This document shows positions 1 through 5,980 of a stretch of 8,530 bases of DNA, piece after piece. A program made the position numbers and the translations under genes. The notes under the pieces were generated by a model. It searched no databases. It saw only the letters and a program-made list of their open reading frames with translations, and was not told the origin of the DNA. This DNA is from Candidatus Bathyarchaeota archaeon (GTDB taxonomy: Archaea > Thermoproteota > Bathyarchaeia > 40CM-2-53-6 > RBG-13-38-9). Numbering within the stretch: the first letter of the stretch is position 1; each line of letters begins with the position of its first letter. Location of the stretch: contig JAGLGJ010000040.1 of NCBI GenBank assembly GCA_023144075.1, forward strand, positions 1 through 8,530, in the 5' to 3' direction.

Positions 1-76
1 TATTAAAGACTCAACATATCGGGTTATTTTGATTATTTCAACATACAAAAAGTGGATAAGTCAAGAATTGATAGGA

Positions 77-85
77 TTAAATATT
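77..85 (+). promoter_or_regulatory. candidate TATA box for the tRNA
   Basis: TTAAATATT resembles archaeal box A. A start about 25 nt downstream would give a leader of roughly 30 nt before the mature tRNA end at 138. This rests on pattern and spacing only. A stronger-looking TATATAAG at 119-126 is too close, since it would start transcription inside the tRNA. Confidence 0.3.
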
Positions 86-170
86 CTATCTAGAAATAAG
101 ACGGCTGAGAATTGACTCTATATAAGCGGGTCAGTCTGCGGGGGTACCCGAGTCAGGTCTAAGGGGCAGG

Positions 171-199
171 ACATCGCGAAGAATGTCGTGATGTGTCAA
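171..199 (+). other. tRNA intron 1 (29 nt, position 30/31)
   Basis: The bulge-helix-bulge is complete. The central four-pair helix is GGCA (165-168) with TGTC (194-197), including one G-U. The 3-nt bulges are GG^A (169-171) and AA^G (198-200). The inner helix is seven pairs, 172-178 with 187-193, closed by an 8-nt loop at 179-186. The outer helix is 162-164 with 201-203. Cutting inside the bulges joins G170 to G200 and completes the fifth pair of the anticodon stem (G200 with C229). Confidence 0.85.
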
Positions 200-206
200 G
201 CTTAGG

Positions 207-227
207 TGGTCTCAACTAGCCTGAGAC
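207..227 (+). other. tRNA intron 2 (21 nt, canonical position 37/38)
   Basis: The central helix is CTTA (201-204) with TGAG (222-225). The 3-nt bulges are GG^T (205-207) and AC^A (226-228), with an inner helix starting 208-209/220-221. The outer helix is the anticodon stem 167-170 plus G200 with 229-233, which is contiguous only after intron 1 has been removed. Confidence 0.85.
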
Positions 228-426
228 ACCCTGTGGCGCAGGCCTTCGTGGGTTCGAATCCCACTCCCCGCACCAAAAATCATACCGAATTTCACCTTTC
301 AAGAAATAACTCTATTCCCGTTATTAATGAGGAAAGACTTACACAAGGATAAAGGTAATAACACACGTTTTGATAAAATCAATTCCTAGTAACCATCCAA
401 GTACAACTATTTTAATAAGATCGACT

Positions 427-513
427 ATGACCATTATTCCTCCAATTAATGATCGAATTGCTGAAGCGCATGCGCTTATTCAAAACGGCATCTATGAAAG
501 GTCTGAACATTGA
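427..513 (+). CDS. possible 28-codon ORF coupled to the glycosyltransferase
   Basis: An ATG-initiated frame of 28 codons runs up to the next gene. Its TGA stop (511-513) overlaps the TTG start (510-512) in the sequence TTGA, an arrangement typical of translationally coupled genes. The predicted peptide is polar with no membrane segment or recognisable motif. It contains a 14-bp palindrome (464-477) in its DNA and carries the downstream ribosome binding site in its last codons. It could be a leader peptide, a tiny real protein or chance; no homology can be claimed. Confidence 0.25.
   Translation: MTIIPPINDRIAEAHALIQNGIYERSEH
464..477. repeat. 14-bp perfect palindrome upstream of the glycosyltransferase
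   Basis: AAGCGCATGCGCTT is its own reverse complement and stands out as a GC-rich spot in an AT-rich stretch, 33-46 bp before the TTG start at 510. It could be a protein binding site on DNA. As RNA it would make only a short five-pair hairpin with a 4-nt loop. Confidence 0.4.
496..502 (+). promoter_or_regulatory. ribosome binding site fixing the TTG start at 510
   Basis: GAAAGGT lies 7 nt before the TTG at 510. The frame is closed by TGA at 504-506, so TTG is the only start available before the conserved N-terminal strand of the glycosyltransferase. Confidence 0.55.
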
Positions 514-1226
514 AAGTTGCGGTCGTCATACCAGCATATAACGAAGAGAGAACCATTCGTAGAATTGTTGAAAAGACCATTAAATATTCAACAGAGGTAC
601 TGGTCGTAGATGACGGAAGTACAGACAACACATATTCAGAAGCCGTCAAGGCCGGAGCAACATTACTGAAATCTGAAAAAAATATAGGAAAATTTGCCGT
701 TCTCAAATTAGGGTTCGAGACGATTTTATCTAAACAAAACGCAGATTGCATTATACAATTAGATGGGGATGGACAACACGATCCTGATGATATCCCAAAA
801 TTTGTGAAAGAAATTGAAACAGGTGCAGATGTAGTTGTTGGTCAAAGAGATTTCAGTCTCAGAAAAATGCCATTTCTCAGAATAATATCCAATATAATAT
901 CAACATTAGTAATCACGATCCTTTTCACGATATGGCTAAAGGATACTCAATGCGGGTATAGAGCATACAAAAAGGAAATTTTAAAGAAACTTTTACCTTT
1001 CATAAAAAATTGTGGCTTCGAAGGTGAAGCTGAGATACTAGCACAAGCCGATATACACGACCTCAAAATCAAAGGAGTCAAGATTCACACAATTTATGAT
1101 AATGAAAATTCCAAGGTTGTCCCGCTAAGAGATATCAAAGCTTTCGCAGCTGCATTAGCGAAGACAAGAATTACATATTTTAAGGATCAGTTAACTTTAC
1201 TCAAAAGAAAATTTGTCCACCCATGA
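510..1226 (+). CDS. family 2 glycosyltransferase, DPM1-like
   Basis: This 238-residue protein has the GT-A fold signature of GT2 enzymes: N-terminal strand VAVVIPAYNEE (3-13), VVDDGSTDNT (32-41) for nucleotide-sugar binding, the DxD metal site D85-G-D87 in LDGDGQHDP, and QCGYRAYKK (147-155), typical of polyprenyl-phosphate mannosyl/glucosyltransferases. One hydrophobic stretch (about 125-143) could be membrane-associated. The family moves a sugar from a nucleotide donor to a lipid phosphate on the cytoplasmic face, feeding N-glycosylation or surface glycans; the exact sugar cannot be read from sequence. The usual GKGAAL loop is GKFAVL here (60-65), a mild deviation. It starts at TTG 510 with an SD-like GAAAGGT 7 nt upstream and overlaps a possible 28-codon ORF. 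A methyltransferase and a membrane-anchored glycosidase follow on the same strand, suggesting a loose glycan cluster. Confidence 0.88.
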   Translation: MKVAVVIPAYNEERTIRRIVEKTIKYSTEVLVVDDGSTDNTYSEAVKAGATLLKSEKNIGKFAVLKLGFETILSKQNADCIIQLDGDGQHDPDDIPKFVKEIETGADVVVGQRDFSLRKMPFLRIISNIISTLVITILFTIWLKDTQCGYRAYKKEILKKLLPFIKNCGFEGEAEILAQADIHDLKIKGVKIHTIYDNENSKVVPLRDIKAFAAALAKTRITYFKDQLTLLKRKFVHP

Positions 1227-1500
1227 TGTCCTACGGGATCAGAAAATTATTTTATTCAATTTCTTAAGAGCGCGCTTTGTTAGAATATTTATCATGAAAA
1301 GAAAATAAGATTTAGTTTTCATTAGCTACTTTAAATAGAAAAAAGCTAAACGCGCGAAAAAAATTATGAAATTACAAATAGCTTCAAACAAATATGATAC
1401 ATAGATGTTATTTTCGAGAATAGATAGTTTTCACTTCAGACAAATAATCAGAGTTCTATAAAAGATATGTATTATTTTAAATGAATATAATTGATGACCA
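1227..1500. other. AT-rich intergenic region with inverted repeats
   Basis: No credible gene is visible in 274 bases. The stretch contains TTAGCT (1322-1327) facing AGCTAA (1344-1349) with a 16-nt spacer, and two isolated GC patches, AGCGCGCT (1269-1276) and CGCGCG (1351-1356). The patches can pair partly across about 75 nt, together with TTAG (1280-1283) and CTAA (1346-1349). Box A-like TTTAAATAG (1330-1338) and TATAAAAG (1457-1464) suggest the promoter of the next gene. Confidence 0.4.
1457..1464 (+). promoter_or_regulatory. TATA box for the methyltransferase
   Basis: TATAAAAG is centred about 40 nt before the TTG start at 1501. With usual archaeal spacing, transcription would begin near 1485-1488 and leave a leader of only about 15 nt. 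This supports a start close to 1501 rather than a lost upstream N-terminus. Confidence 0.45.
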
Positions 1501-1899
1501 TTGATCTTAGATGTCGGTTCAGGTCCTCATCCAATGGGCGATATTAATGTAGATTTAGATCTGAATAAGAAAACTGAGTTCTTCGTGAGAGCAGATGCAC
1601 AATATCTCCCCTTTAACGACGACATTTTCGATTTTGTCAGAGCAAGTCATCTAATCGAACATGTTCCTAATCCTTTGAAAATGATAGATGAACTATATCG
1701 TGTATCAAGAAATGAAGTCCAGATAATTTGCCCACATAGATTTGGATCGCATGCAAAAAGGGATGATCACGCTTGGTCTTTCAATGTTCAATGGTTTGAA
1801 AAGGCGATGGGACTTCTAAGAATAGCAAGTTTCAGAATAAGATCTTCATTTTACAGCTTGAGACCTTATGAGATACAGGTACAGATAAAGAAGTCTTAG
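1501..1899 (+). CDS. compact class I SAM-dependent methyltransferase
   Basis: A 132-residue protein beginning directly at motif I, LDVGSGPHP (3-11), followed by NVDLD (16-20, the acidic residue expected to hold the SAM ribose), a second acidic motif ADAQYLPF (31-38) and SHLIEHV (49-55), the His/Glu-His element common in Methyltransf_11-type enzymes. It is shorter than most family members (about 200 residues): the N-terminus lacks the usual lead-in helix and the C-terminus ends soon after the core sheet. TTG is the start because TGA at 1495-1497 closes the frame. The substrate cannot be inferred; the glycosyltransferase before it and glycosidase after it hint at a glycan or lipid. Either it is a naturally minimal enzyme or it has lost its N-terminus. 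A 7-codon ATG frame (1481-1504) ends across its start in TTGA. Confidence 0.75.
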   Translation: MILDVGSGPHPMGDINVDLDLNKKTEFFVRADAQYLPFNDDIFDFVRASHLIEHVPNPLKMIDELYRVSRNEVQIICPHRFGSHAKRDDHAWSFNVQWFEKAMGLLRIASFRIRSSFYSLRPYEIQVQIKKS

Positions 1900-1962
1900 T
1901 AAGTTCAAATCAATTTTTCTAATTTTGATAACTCAATGATAAAATCAGCGTGCGAAAAATAA

Positions 1963-3138
1963 ATGAAGATATTATCTGCATTATTTACTACAATATTCAT
2001 TTTTTTGATAATTACACCTAATCCCCCACAAATGAATTCCGTCTTTGAAAACACGAGACTAAGAATGATGAGCGCAGTAATTAATGGAGTTCCATACGTA
2101 TACGGATATGACAATGTTTGGGCTAGAGATACACTCTTTGCATCTTATGGATTCATATCAGATGGAGAATATGAGCCTGTAAAGAACCTACTATACTATT
2201 TGTGGAAGGCTAGATATACAAGTACAAACGAAGATTCAATTTGCGTAATTGCAAACACAACATATCCACGACAAGGAGGAGATTCCAGTATAGATTCAAG
2301 TCCACTTTGGATTATAATCGCTGATGAATATCTTAAAGCGACAGGTGATCAAGAATTTAAGGAGTTCATAAAAGAAGAGCAATGTTATCAAAAAATTGAG
2401 AGATGGATGGATGGAAGAATAGAAGATGGGTTAGTGAGCCAACATGGAATTGACAGATATTATTGTGATTGGTCCGATTCAGCGAGAAAAGGATTAAGAC
2501 CAAAAAATGTTATGTACTCAAATATCCTGTTCTGGAAAGCCTATAATGCAATAAATATGACCAAAGCTAACGCGTTAAAGTCAAATATTGATGATAAATT
2601 CTGGACTGGTAAGTACTATAGAGACTTTCTTGGTGGAGATTATCTATCGGCTGATGGTAACTTATTGGCTATTATGTGGGAGTTTACAAGCATTAACCAA
2701 TCAGAAATCATTTTAGAAAACATGTATGACCTGATTTTTCCCTTCCCTACAATAACGGTAAAACCTGATTACCATCATGATCCAAGAAATTATCAAAATG
2801 GTCGTGTGTGGGGTTGGCTTGGAGCTATCACAGTGGTAGCATATACTAAAGTTGGAGACTTTGAGAATGCAAATAGGGTTCTAATGAATCTTGTCAATAT
2901 GTTGGAGAAAGAGAATTGGAGATTTAGTGAGCTCTATACAAGAGATGGATATTCAGCTGGAGCACCATTATTTGTTTGGTTTAGCGGTTTATTCATGTAT
3001 GCATTACACAATCTAGATAAAGCTGTTGTCGTCCCAATTTTTGCGGATGCCACTAACACATTTTATTCAACTCTATCTTTTTCATTTTTGGTTTTATTTG
3101 CGCTCGCGCTACGATTAAGAAGTCTAAAGAAGCTCTAG
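1963..3138 (+). CDS. secreted, membrane-anchored six-hairpin glycosidase
   Basis: This 391-residue protein has an N-terminal signal or anchor helix (about 3-18), a large soluble domain and a C-terminal hydrophobic helix (about 369-384) ending in a basic tail, so the catalytic domain should face outside the cell, tethered to the membrane. The motif VWARDTLFASYGF (52-64) resembles the W-x-RD element of amylo-1,6-glucosidase (GH133) and GH100/GH63 enzymes. DWSDSARKG (169-177) followed by MYSNILFWKAY resembles the acid-bearing segment of glycogen-debranching enzymes, and YQNGRVWGWLG (277-287) resembles their conserved late barrel motif. These point to an (alpha/alpha)6 glycosidase, probably acting on alpha-linked glycans; the exact family and substrate are uncertain. 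ATG 1963 is the first in-frame start after TAA at 1960-1962. Its last 15 bp overlap the end of the convergent nitrilase gene. Confidence 0.7.
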   Translation: MKILSALFTTIFIFLIITPNPPQMNSVFENTRLRMMSAVINGVPYVYGYDNVWARDTLFASYGFISDGEYEPVKNLLYYLWKARYTSTNEDSICVIANTTYPRQGGDSSIDSSPLWIIIADEYLKATGDQEFKEFIKEEQCYQKIERWMDGRIEDGLVSQHGIDRYYCDWSDSARKGLRPKNVMYSNILFWKAYNAINMTKANALKSNIDDKFWTGKYYRDFLGGDYLSADGNLLAIMWEFTSINQSEIILENMYDLIFPFPTITVKPDYHHDPRNYQNGRVWGWLGAITVVAYTKVGDFENANRVLMNLVNMLEKENWRFSELYTRDGYSAGAPLFVWFSGLFMYALHNLDKAVVVPIFADATNTFYSTLSFSFLVLFALALRLRSLKKL

Positions 3139-4047
3139 CTGATTAGATCTATCCAAGAGATATGGGATCACATCCCATCTTCCATCTTTACCTGCCATAT
3201 CGATCCAAATTTTTCTCTCTAATATTTTCGAGAGATCAATATTCGCATATAATATCTCATCTTTCTCATATGATGGACCTGCAAGATAATTACCCATTGG
3301 ATCGATTATCGCACTACCACCATAGAAATCCCAATTGGCCTCGACATCATCAGAGTTCTCGGGTTTATCTCTGATATATTGTGATGATGCAAGAACAAAA
3401 CACTGACTTTCAATGGCGTATTGTCGTATTGAGCTTTGCATAATATATCTAGGTAATAGACTCCAACCCGGATAACAGGCCACATGAATTTGCTCTTGCT
3501 GAATGAACATTGCAGCCTTTAATAGCGGATTAAGATGTTCAGCACAGATTAAACCACCAATTACACCATAATTTGTCTTGAATACACAATTGAGATCTTT
3601 AGGCTTTCCACTTTTCCAAAATATTTTCTCACGATAAACAGGTGTCAGCTTTCGATGTGTACCCAATATTTTTCCATTATCATCAATAAAAATTATCGAA
3701 TTGTATATGGAGTTGGTTCGTTCTCTATCTCGTTCATTGATCCCAATACAAATAATTGCTCCAGAAGATTTCGCAGCTTCACAGAGGCTTTCCGTTTCGG
3801 GACCGGGTACAAAAAGTGATTCTTCAACTAATTTTTTAGATTTCTCATACCAATTTAATGGTGGTTTCGCTTCAATAGCCCAATTTGGATAAGCGGGTAT
3901 AAAGGTCTCTGGAAATACAATAATTCGAGTTCCTTTTGCTCCAGCCTCTTCAATAATTCTAATAGCTTTTTGAATTGAGTCTTTTTTACTTGGAGGAAAA
4001 TGAGGATCCGTCTGGACTACAGCAACTTTGAATTGCCCGTTATTCAA
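3124..4047 (-). CDS. branch-1 nitrilase (carbon-nitrogen hydrolase)
   Basis: A 307-residue protein with the complete nitrilase catalytic set: Glu47 in VFPETFIPAYP (44-54), Lys133 in HRKLTP (131-136) and Cys168 in GGLICAEHLNPL (164-175). The stretch EQIHVACYPGWS about 15 residues past the cysteine matches the nitrilase/cyanide-hydratase branch of the superfamily, so the likely reaction is hydrolysis of an organic nitrile to acid and ammonia in the cytoplasm. The residue after the catalytic Cys is Ala where true nitrilases usually have Trp, so an amide-type substrate is an alternative. The start is TTG at 4047: no ATG or GTG precedes it after the in-frame stop, and AAAGGT sits about 10 nt upstream. 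Its 3' end overlaps the convergent glycosidase by 15 bp. A 10-bp palindrome, TATCATGATA (4087-4096), lies upstream. Confidence 0.85.
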   Translation of the reverse strand: MNNGQFKVAVVQTDPHFPPSKKDSIQKAIRIIEEAGAKGTRIIVFPETFIPAYPNWAIEAKPPLNWYEKSKKLVEESLFVPGPETESLCEAAKSSGAIICIGINERDRERTNSIYNSIIFIDDNGKILGTHRKLTPVYREKIFWKSGKPKDLNCVFKTNYGVIGGLICAEHLNPLLKAAMFIQQEQIHVACYPGWSLLPRYIMQSSIRQYAIESQCFVLASSQYIRDKPENSDDVEANWDFYGGSAIIDPMGNYLAGPSYEKDEILYANIDLSKILERKIWIDMAGKDGRWDVIPYLLDRSNQLELL

Positions 4048-4115
4048 TTCGACAGAACCTTTGATTCAATAAATGCAAGCAGAGGGTATCATGATATTGA
4101 AAAGAAATCTAGGCC

Positions 4116-4319
4116 TTATTTTTGTGATTTGGAGCATATTGGGCAGAATACATCTGCCAAAGGCATGTCTGTTTGACAGAATTTACATTTCTTTGTTGAC
4201 TTAAAATCAATATTTCCGTCTTTAACTTCAAGATTTAGTTGCTTTCCAACTTCATTTATTACTTTCTTTTCGACAAATTTCGATATCCATGATGACCATG
4301 ACAATAACTTTACCGCCAA
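4116..4319 (-). CDS. small zinc-ribbon protein
   Basis: A 67-residue protein with an amphipathic N-terminal half and a C-terminal zinc ribbon made of two CxxC knuckles, CKFC (45-48) and CPIC (59-62), spaced 10 residues apart. Such four-cysteine ribbons bind one zinc and usually serve nucleic-acid or protein contacts; many short archaeal proteins of unknown role have this layout. The N-terminal 20 residues hold two tryptophan/serine-rich turns but no clear membrane helix. The start is TTG at 4319, with AGGT only 1 nt away, so it may be read from a leaderless transcript; a second TTG five codons in is possible. It follows the cysteine-cluster gene by 85 nt on the same strand but appears to have its own promoter. 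Specific function is not recognised. Confidence 0.6.
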   Translation of the reverse strand: MAVKLLSWSSWISKFVEKKVINEVGKQLNLEVKDGNIDFKSTKKCKFCQTDMPLADVFCPICSKSQK

Positions 4320-4348
4320 TACCTGTTTTATCTCGATAAATTATGAAG

Positions 4349-4360
4349 TTAGCATGCTAA
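4349..4360. repeat. 12-bp perfect palindrome upstream of the zinc-ribbon gene
   Basis: TTAGCATGCTAA is its own reverse complement and lies 30-41 bp before the TTG at 4319, where an archaeal BRE/TATA region is expected. It could be an operator. It shares the central GCATGC with the palindrome at 464-477. Confidence 0.35.
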
Positions 4361-4404
4361 TAATTCTTTATTTAATATTTTATTTATGGTCGGCAACAAA
4401 TATC

Positions 4405-4773
4405 TTATTTTCCTTTATTCTCGTCCAACTCCTTTAGGAGTTCAATAACTTTTTCTGAGATACTTGTAGTCAATAGAAACTCTTCTCTGAATGGACAGTA
4501 ATTATCCAAAATCACATTATTCTCGAACTCATCGAAAACAGCGGGATAAAGCCGGCAGCCTGTAGGCCGAGAATTGTAGATCTTACATATCTTTCCATTA
4601 TGGAAGGTGCATTTTTCCTTGTAGTTTCTAAGTTGTCTCATGCCAATCTTATTTACTTCAAAGAAATTTTTGAATCCAAGTCCACTAATCTTTCTGATAT
4701 CAGAATCGGTTAGCGGCATCTGGGTTTTAAGACAGCACTTTATACAATTATGAGCTAGGCATACGTTTTTCAT
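4405..4773 (-). CDS. YkgJ-family cysteine-cluster protein
   Basis: This 122-residue protein carries the pattern of the CxxCxxCC zinc/iron-chelating family (PF03692): C5, C10, C13-C14 near the N-terminus, then C55, C63, C73 and C93, with IYNSRPTGCRLYP (65-77) matching the family's conserved Y-x-x-RP-x-x-C-R-x-x-P element. Members bind metal, probably an Fe-S or zinc centre, and their role is mostly unknown. The length fits the family. ATG 4773 is chosen because the first cysteine lies only four residues in, as is usual. A TATA-like element at 4797-4804 on the minus strand is about 28 nt upstream, implying a leaderless transcript. It is divergent from the BKACE gene across an intergenic region that may hold both promoters. 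Confidence 0.8.
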   Translation of the reverse strand: MKNVCLAHNCIKCCLKTQMPLTDSDIRKISGLGFKNFFEVNKIGMRQLRNYKEKCTFHNGKICKIYNSRPTGCRLYPAVFDEFENNVILDNYCPFREEFLLTTSISEKVIELLKELDENKGK

Positions 4774-4796
4774 CTTTCATAAAACCAATTCAAACG

Positions 4797-4804
4797 TTAC
4801 TATA
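4797..4804 (-). promoter_or_regulatory. TATA box for the cysteine-cluster gene
   Basis: Read on the minus strand this is TATAGTAA, centred about 28 nt before the ATG at 4773. That is the spacing expected of a leaderless archaeal transcript, and the ATG lacks a convincing Shine-Dalgarno sequence. Confidence 0.4.
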
Positions 4805-4883
4805 CTTTCCAGAATGATAAGAGTAATGCATCTGAACAGATCTCATAATTTGAATCCACTTTTCCGTCGTATTAGATGTCCAC

Positions 4884-4893
4884 TATAACTTAA
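4884..4893 (+). promoter_or_regulatory. candidate TATA box for the BKACE gene
   Basis: TATAACTTAA would place the transcript start near 4912-4915, after the first possible ATG (4903) and about 30 nt before the ATG at 4942. It therefore supports the downstream start. Confidence 0.4.
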
Positions 4894-4941
4894 TCAATAT
4901 CTATGATTTCAATAAAGAGCAAGTTACAACGGTGTATTGAG

Positions 4942-5916
4942 ATGAGTAAACCATACAAAGTAACTTGGAACTACGGGAGTCCAAGAGAATACCTTAGGTT
5001 ACACGAAAAATTCGAGATGCCACCATTAATCATCTCCTGTGCTATTACCGGAGGATGGCAAGGCAAGGAAGCTAATCCAAACATGCCTGAAACCCCTGAA
5101 GAACAGGCAAAAGCAACATTGGGTGCCTACGAAGCTGGAGCATCAGTAGTTCATATCCATGCAAGAAATCCCAAGAAAGGGTACGCTGAACCAATAGGAG
5201 ACAAAGACATCTATCTTGACATAAACAAACGCGTTAGAGAGCTCTGTCCTGACATCATCATCAACAACACAACTGGCGGTGGACCAAACATGAGTTTAGA
5301 GGAGAGACTTCGGGCTGCTTACGCAAAGCCTGAGATGTGCAGTCTGAACATGGGCACTTTGACAATGAGAGGTATGAATAAAGCTCGAAAACCACCACTA
5401 ACAGGCAGAGACCAAGACGAACATATAGAAACAGTCTTTAAAAACACATATAGCGATACAGAAAAATTTGCCCAGACTATGCTCGAACTAAACATTAAAC
5501 CAGAGATGGAAACATTTAACGACGGAAATTGGTATTTAATCCAGAACCTGATCGATAAACAATTGCTGAAACCTCCATATTGGGTCTCTCTCGTTCTCGG
5601 AATGCAGAGTGCCACACAACCTACACCATGGCATTTACTCAATCAGACTACATTCGCTCCTCCAGACACTATGGTCAACATTATCGGTATTGGTGTCCAC
5701 CAAGTTCCTCTAACGACTTTGTCAATGATCCTTGGCATGCATGTACGAGTTGGTATGGAAGATAACGTCTACTATGCTAGAGGAGCAAAAGTAGAAAGCA
5801 ACGCACAACTCGTAGCGCGCGCTGCAAGAATAGCTAAGGAACTCAACCGACCGATCGCCACCCCAACTGAAGCAAGAGAAATGTTTGGTATATCCAAGAC
5901 TCCCAGCAAATATTAG
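4942..5916 (+). CDS. beta-keto acid cleavage enzyme (BKACE, DUF849)
   Basis: The protein is 324 residues from this start (337 from ATG 4903). It is a TIM-barrel enzyme of the BKACE family (PF05853), whose founding member Kce cleaves 3-keto-5-aminohexanoate with acetyl-CoA in lysine fermentation. The zinc ligands are visible: H71-I-H73 in VVHIHAR and E273 in VRVGMEDNVYYARG, with the METFNDGN segment of the barrel between them. The N-terminal KPYKVTWNYGSPREYL followed by MPPLIIS is, to my recollection, typical of one BKACE subgroup, favouring ATG 4942. GGTG 7 nt before it and the promoter position agree. The substrate cannot be assigned, since the family accepts many beta-keto acids. By eye the gene is richer in G and C than its neighbours, compatible with high expression or acquisition by transfer. 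It is a single-gene unit with a T-rich terminator behind it. Confidence 0.85.
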   Translation: MSKPYKVTWNYGSPREYLRLHEKFEMPPLIISCAITGGWQGKEANPNMPETPEEQAKATLGAYEAGASVVHIHARNPKKGYAEPIGDKDIYLDINKRVRELCPDIIINNTTGGGPNMSLEERLRAAYAKPEMCSLNMGTLTMRGMNKARKPPLTGRDQDEHIETVFKNTYSDTEKFAQTMLELNIKPEMETFNDGNWYLIQNLIDKQLLKPPYWVSLVLGMQSATQPTPWHLLNQTTFAPPDTMVNIIGIGVHQVPLTTLSMILGMHVRVGMEDNVYYARGAKVESNAQLVARAARIAKELNRPIATPTEAREMFGISKTPSKY

Positions 5917-5940
5917 TGAGTTTCTAAATACTCCTAAATG

Positions 5941-5980
5941 TTTTTATTTCCCTCCTTTTCTTTTTTTATTTAGTTTTTTC
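5941..5980 (+). terminator. T-rich terminator behind the BKACE gene
   Basis: Several runs of five to seven T separated by short C/A breaks begin about 25 nt after the stop codon, without a stem. This is the usual form of archaeal terminators. The same bases on the other strand hold the last codons and tail of the AbrB-like frame. Confidence 0.5.

Larger units (their letters stand above)
138..275 (+). tRNA. tRNA-Leu (anticodon UAG) with two introns
   Basis: This is a class II leucine tRNA with CCA encoded at 273-275. The acceptor stem is 138-144 with 265-271 (six Watson-Crick pairs and one G-U), the discriminator is A272, the D stem is 147-149/163-165, the variable-arm stem is 235-237/242-244 and the T arm is 248-264 with loop TTCGAAT. 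The continuous sequence gives no usable anticodon loop. Removing 171-199 and 207-227 leaves an 88-nt tRNA with a perfect anticodon arm: CAGGG, loop CTTAGGA, CCCTG, so anticodon UAG (203-205) with T33 and G37. Intron 1 lies at the non-canonical position 30/31 and intron 2 at the canonical 37/38. Both junctions form textbook bulge-helix-bulge motifs, which marks the gene as archaeal. It should decode CUN leucine codons. Boundaries follow from folding, not from RNA data. Confidence 0.93.

Noticed and set aside
119..126. TATATAAG as the tRNA promoter
   Set aside because: It is only about 12 nt before the mature tRNA end, so usual spacing would start transcription inside the tRNA.
213..219. CAA or UAG anticodons inside the intron region (213-215, 217-219, also CAA at 197-199)
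   Set aside because: None gives a paired five-base anticodon stem with T33. Only the CTTAGGA loop after two bulge-helix-bulge excisions does.
327..389. 20-codon ATG frame between the tRNA and the glycosyltransferase
   Set aside because: It is very short, has no ribosome site and no feature beyond chance expectation.
476..751. Minus-strand open frame opposite the glycosyltransferase
   Set aside because: It lies over a gene with clear GT2 motifs on the plus strand and has no recognisable domain of its own.
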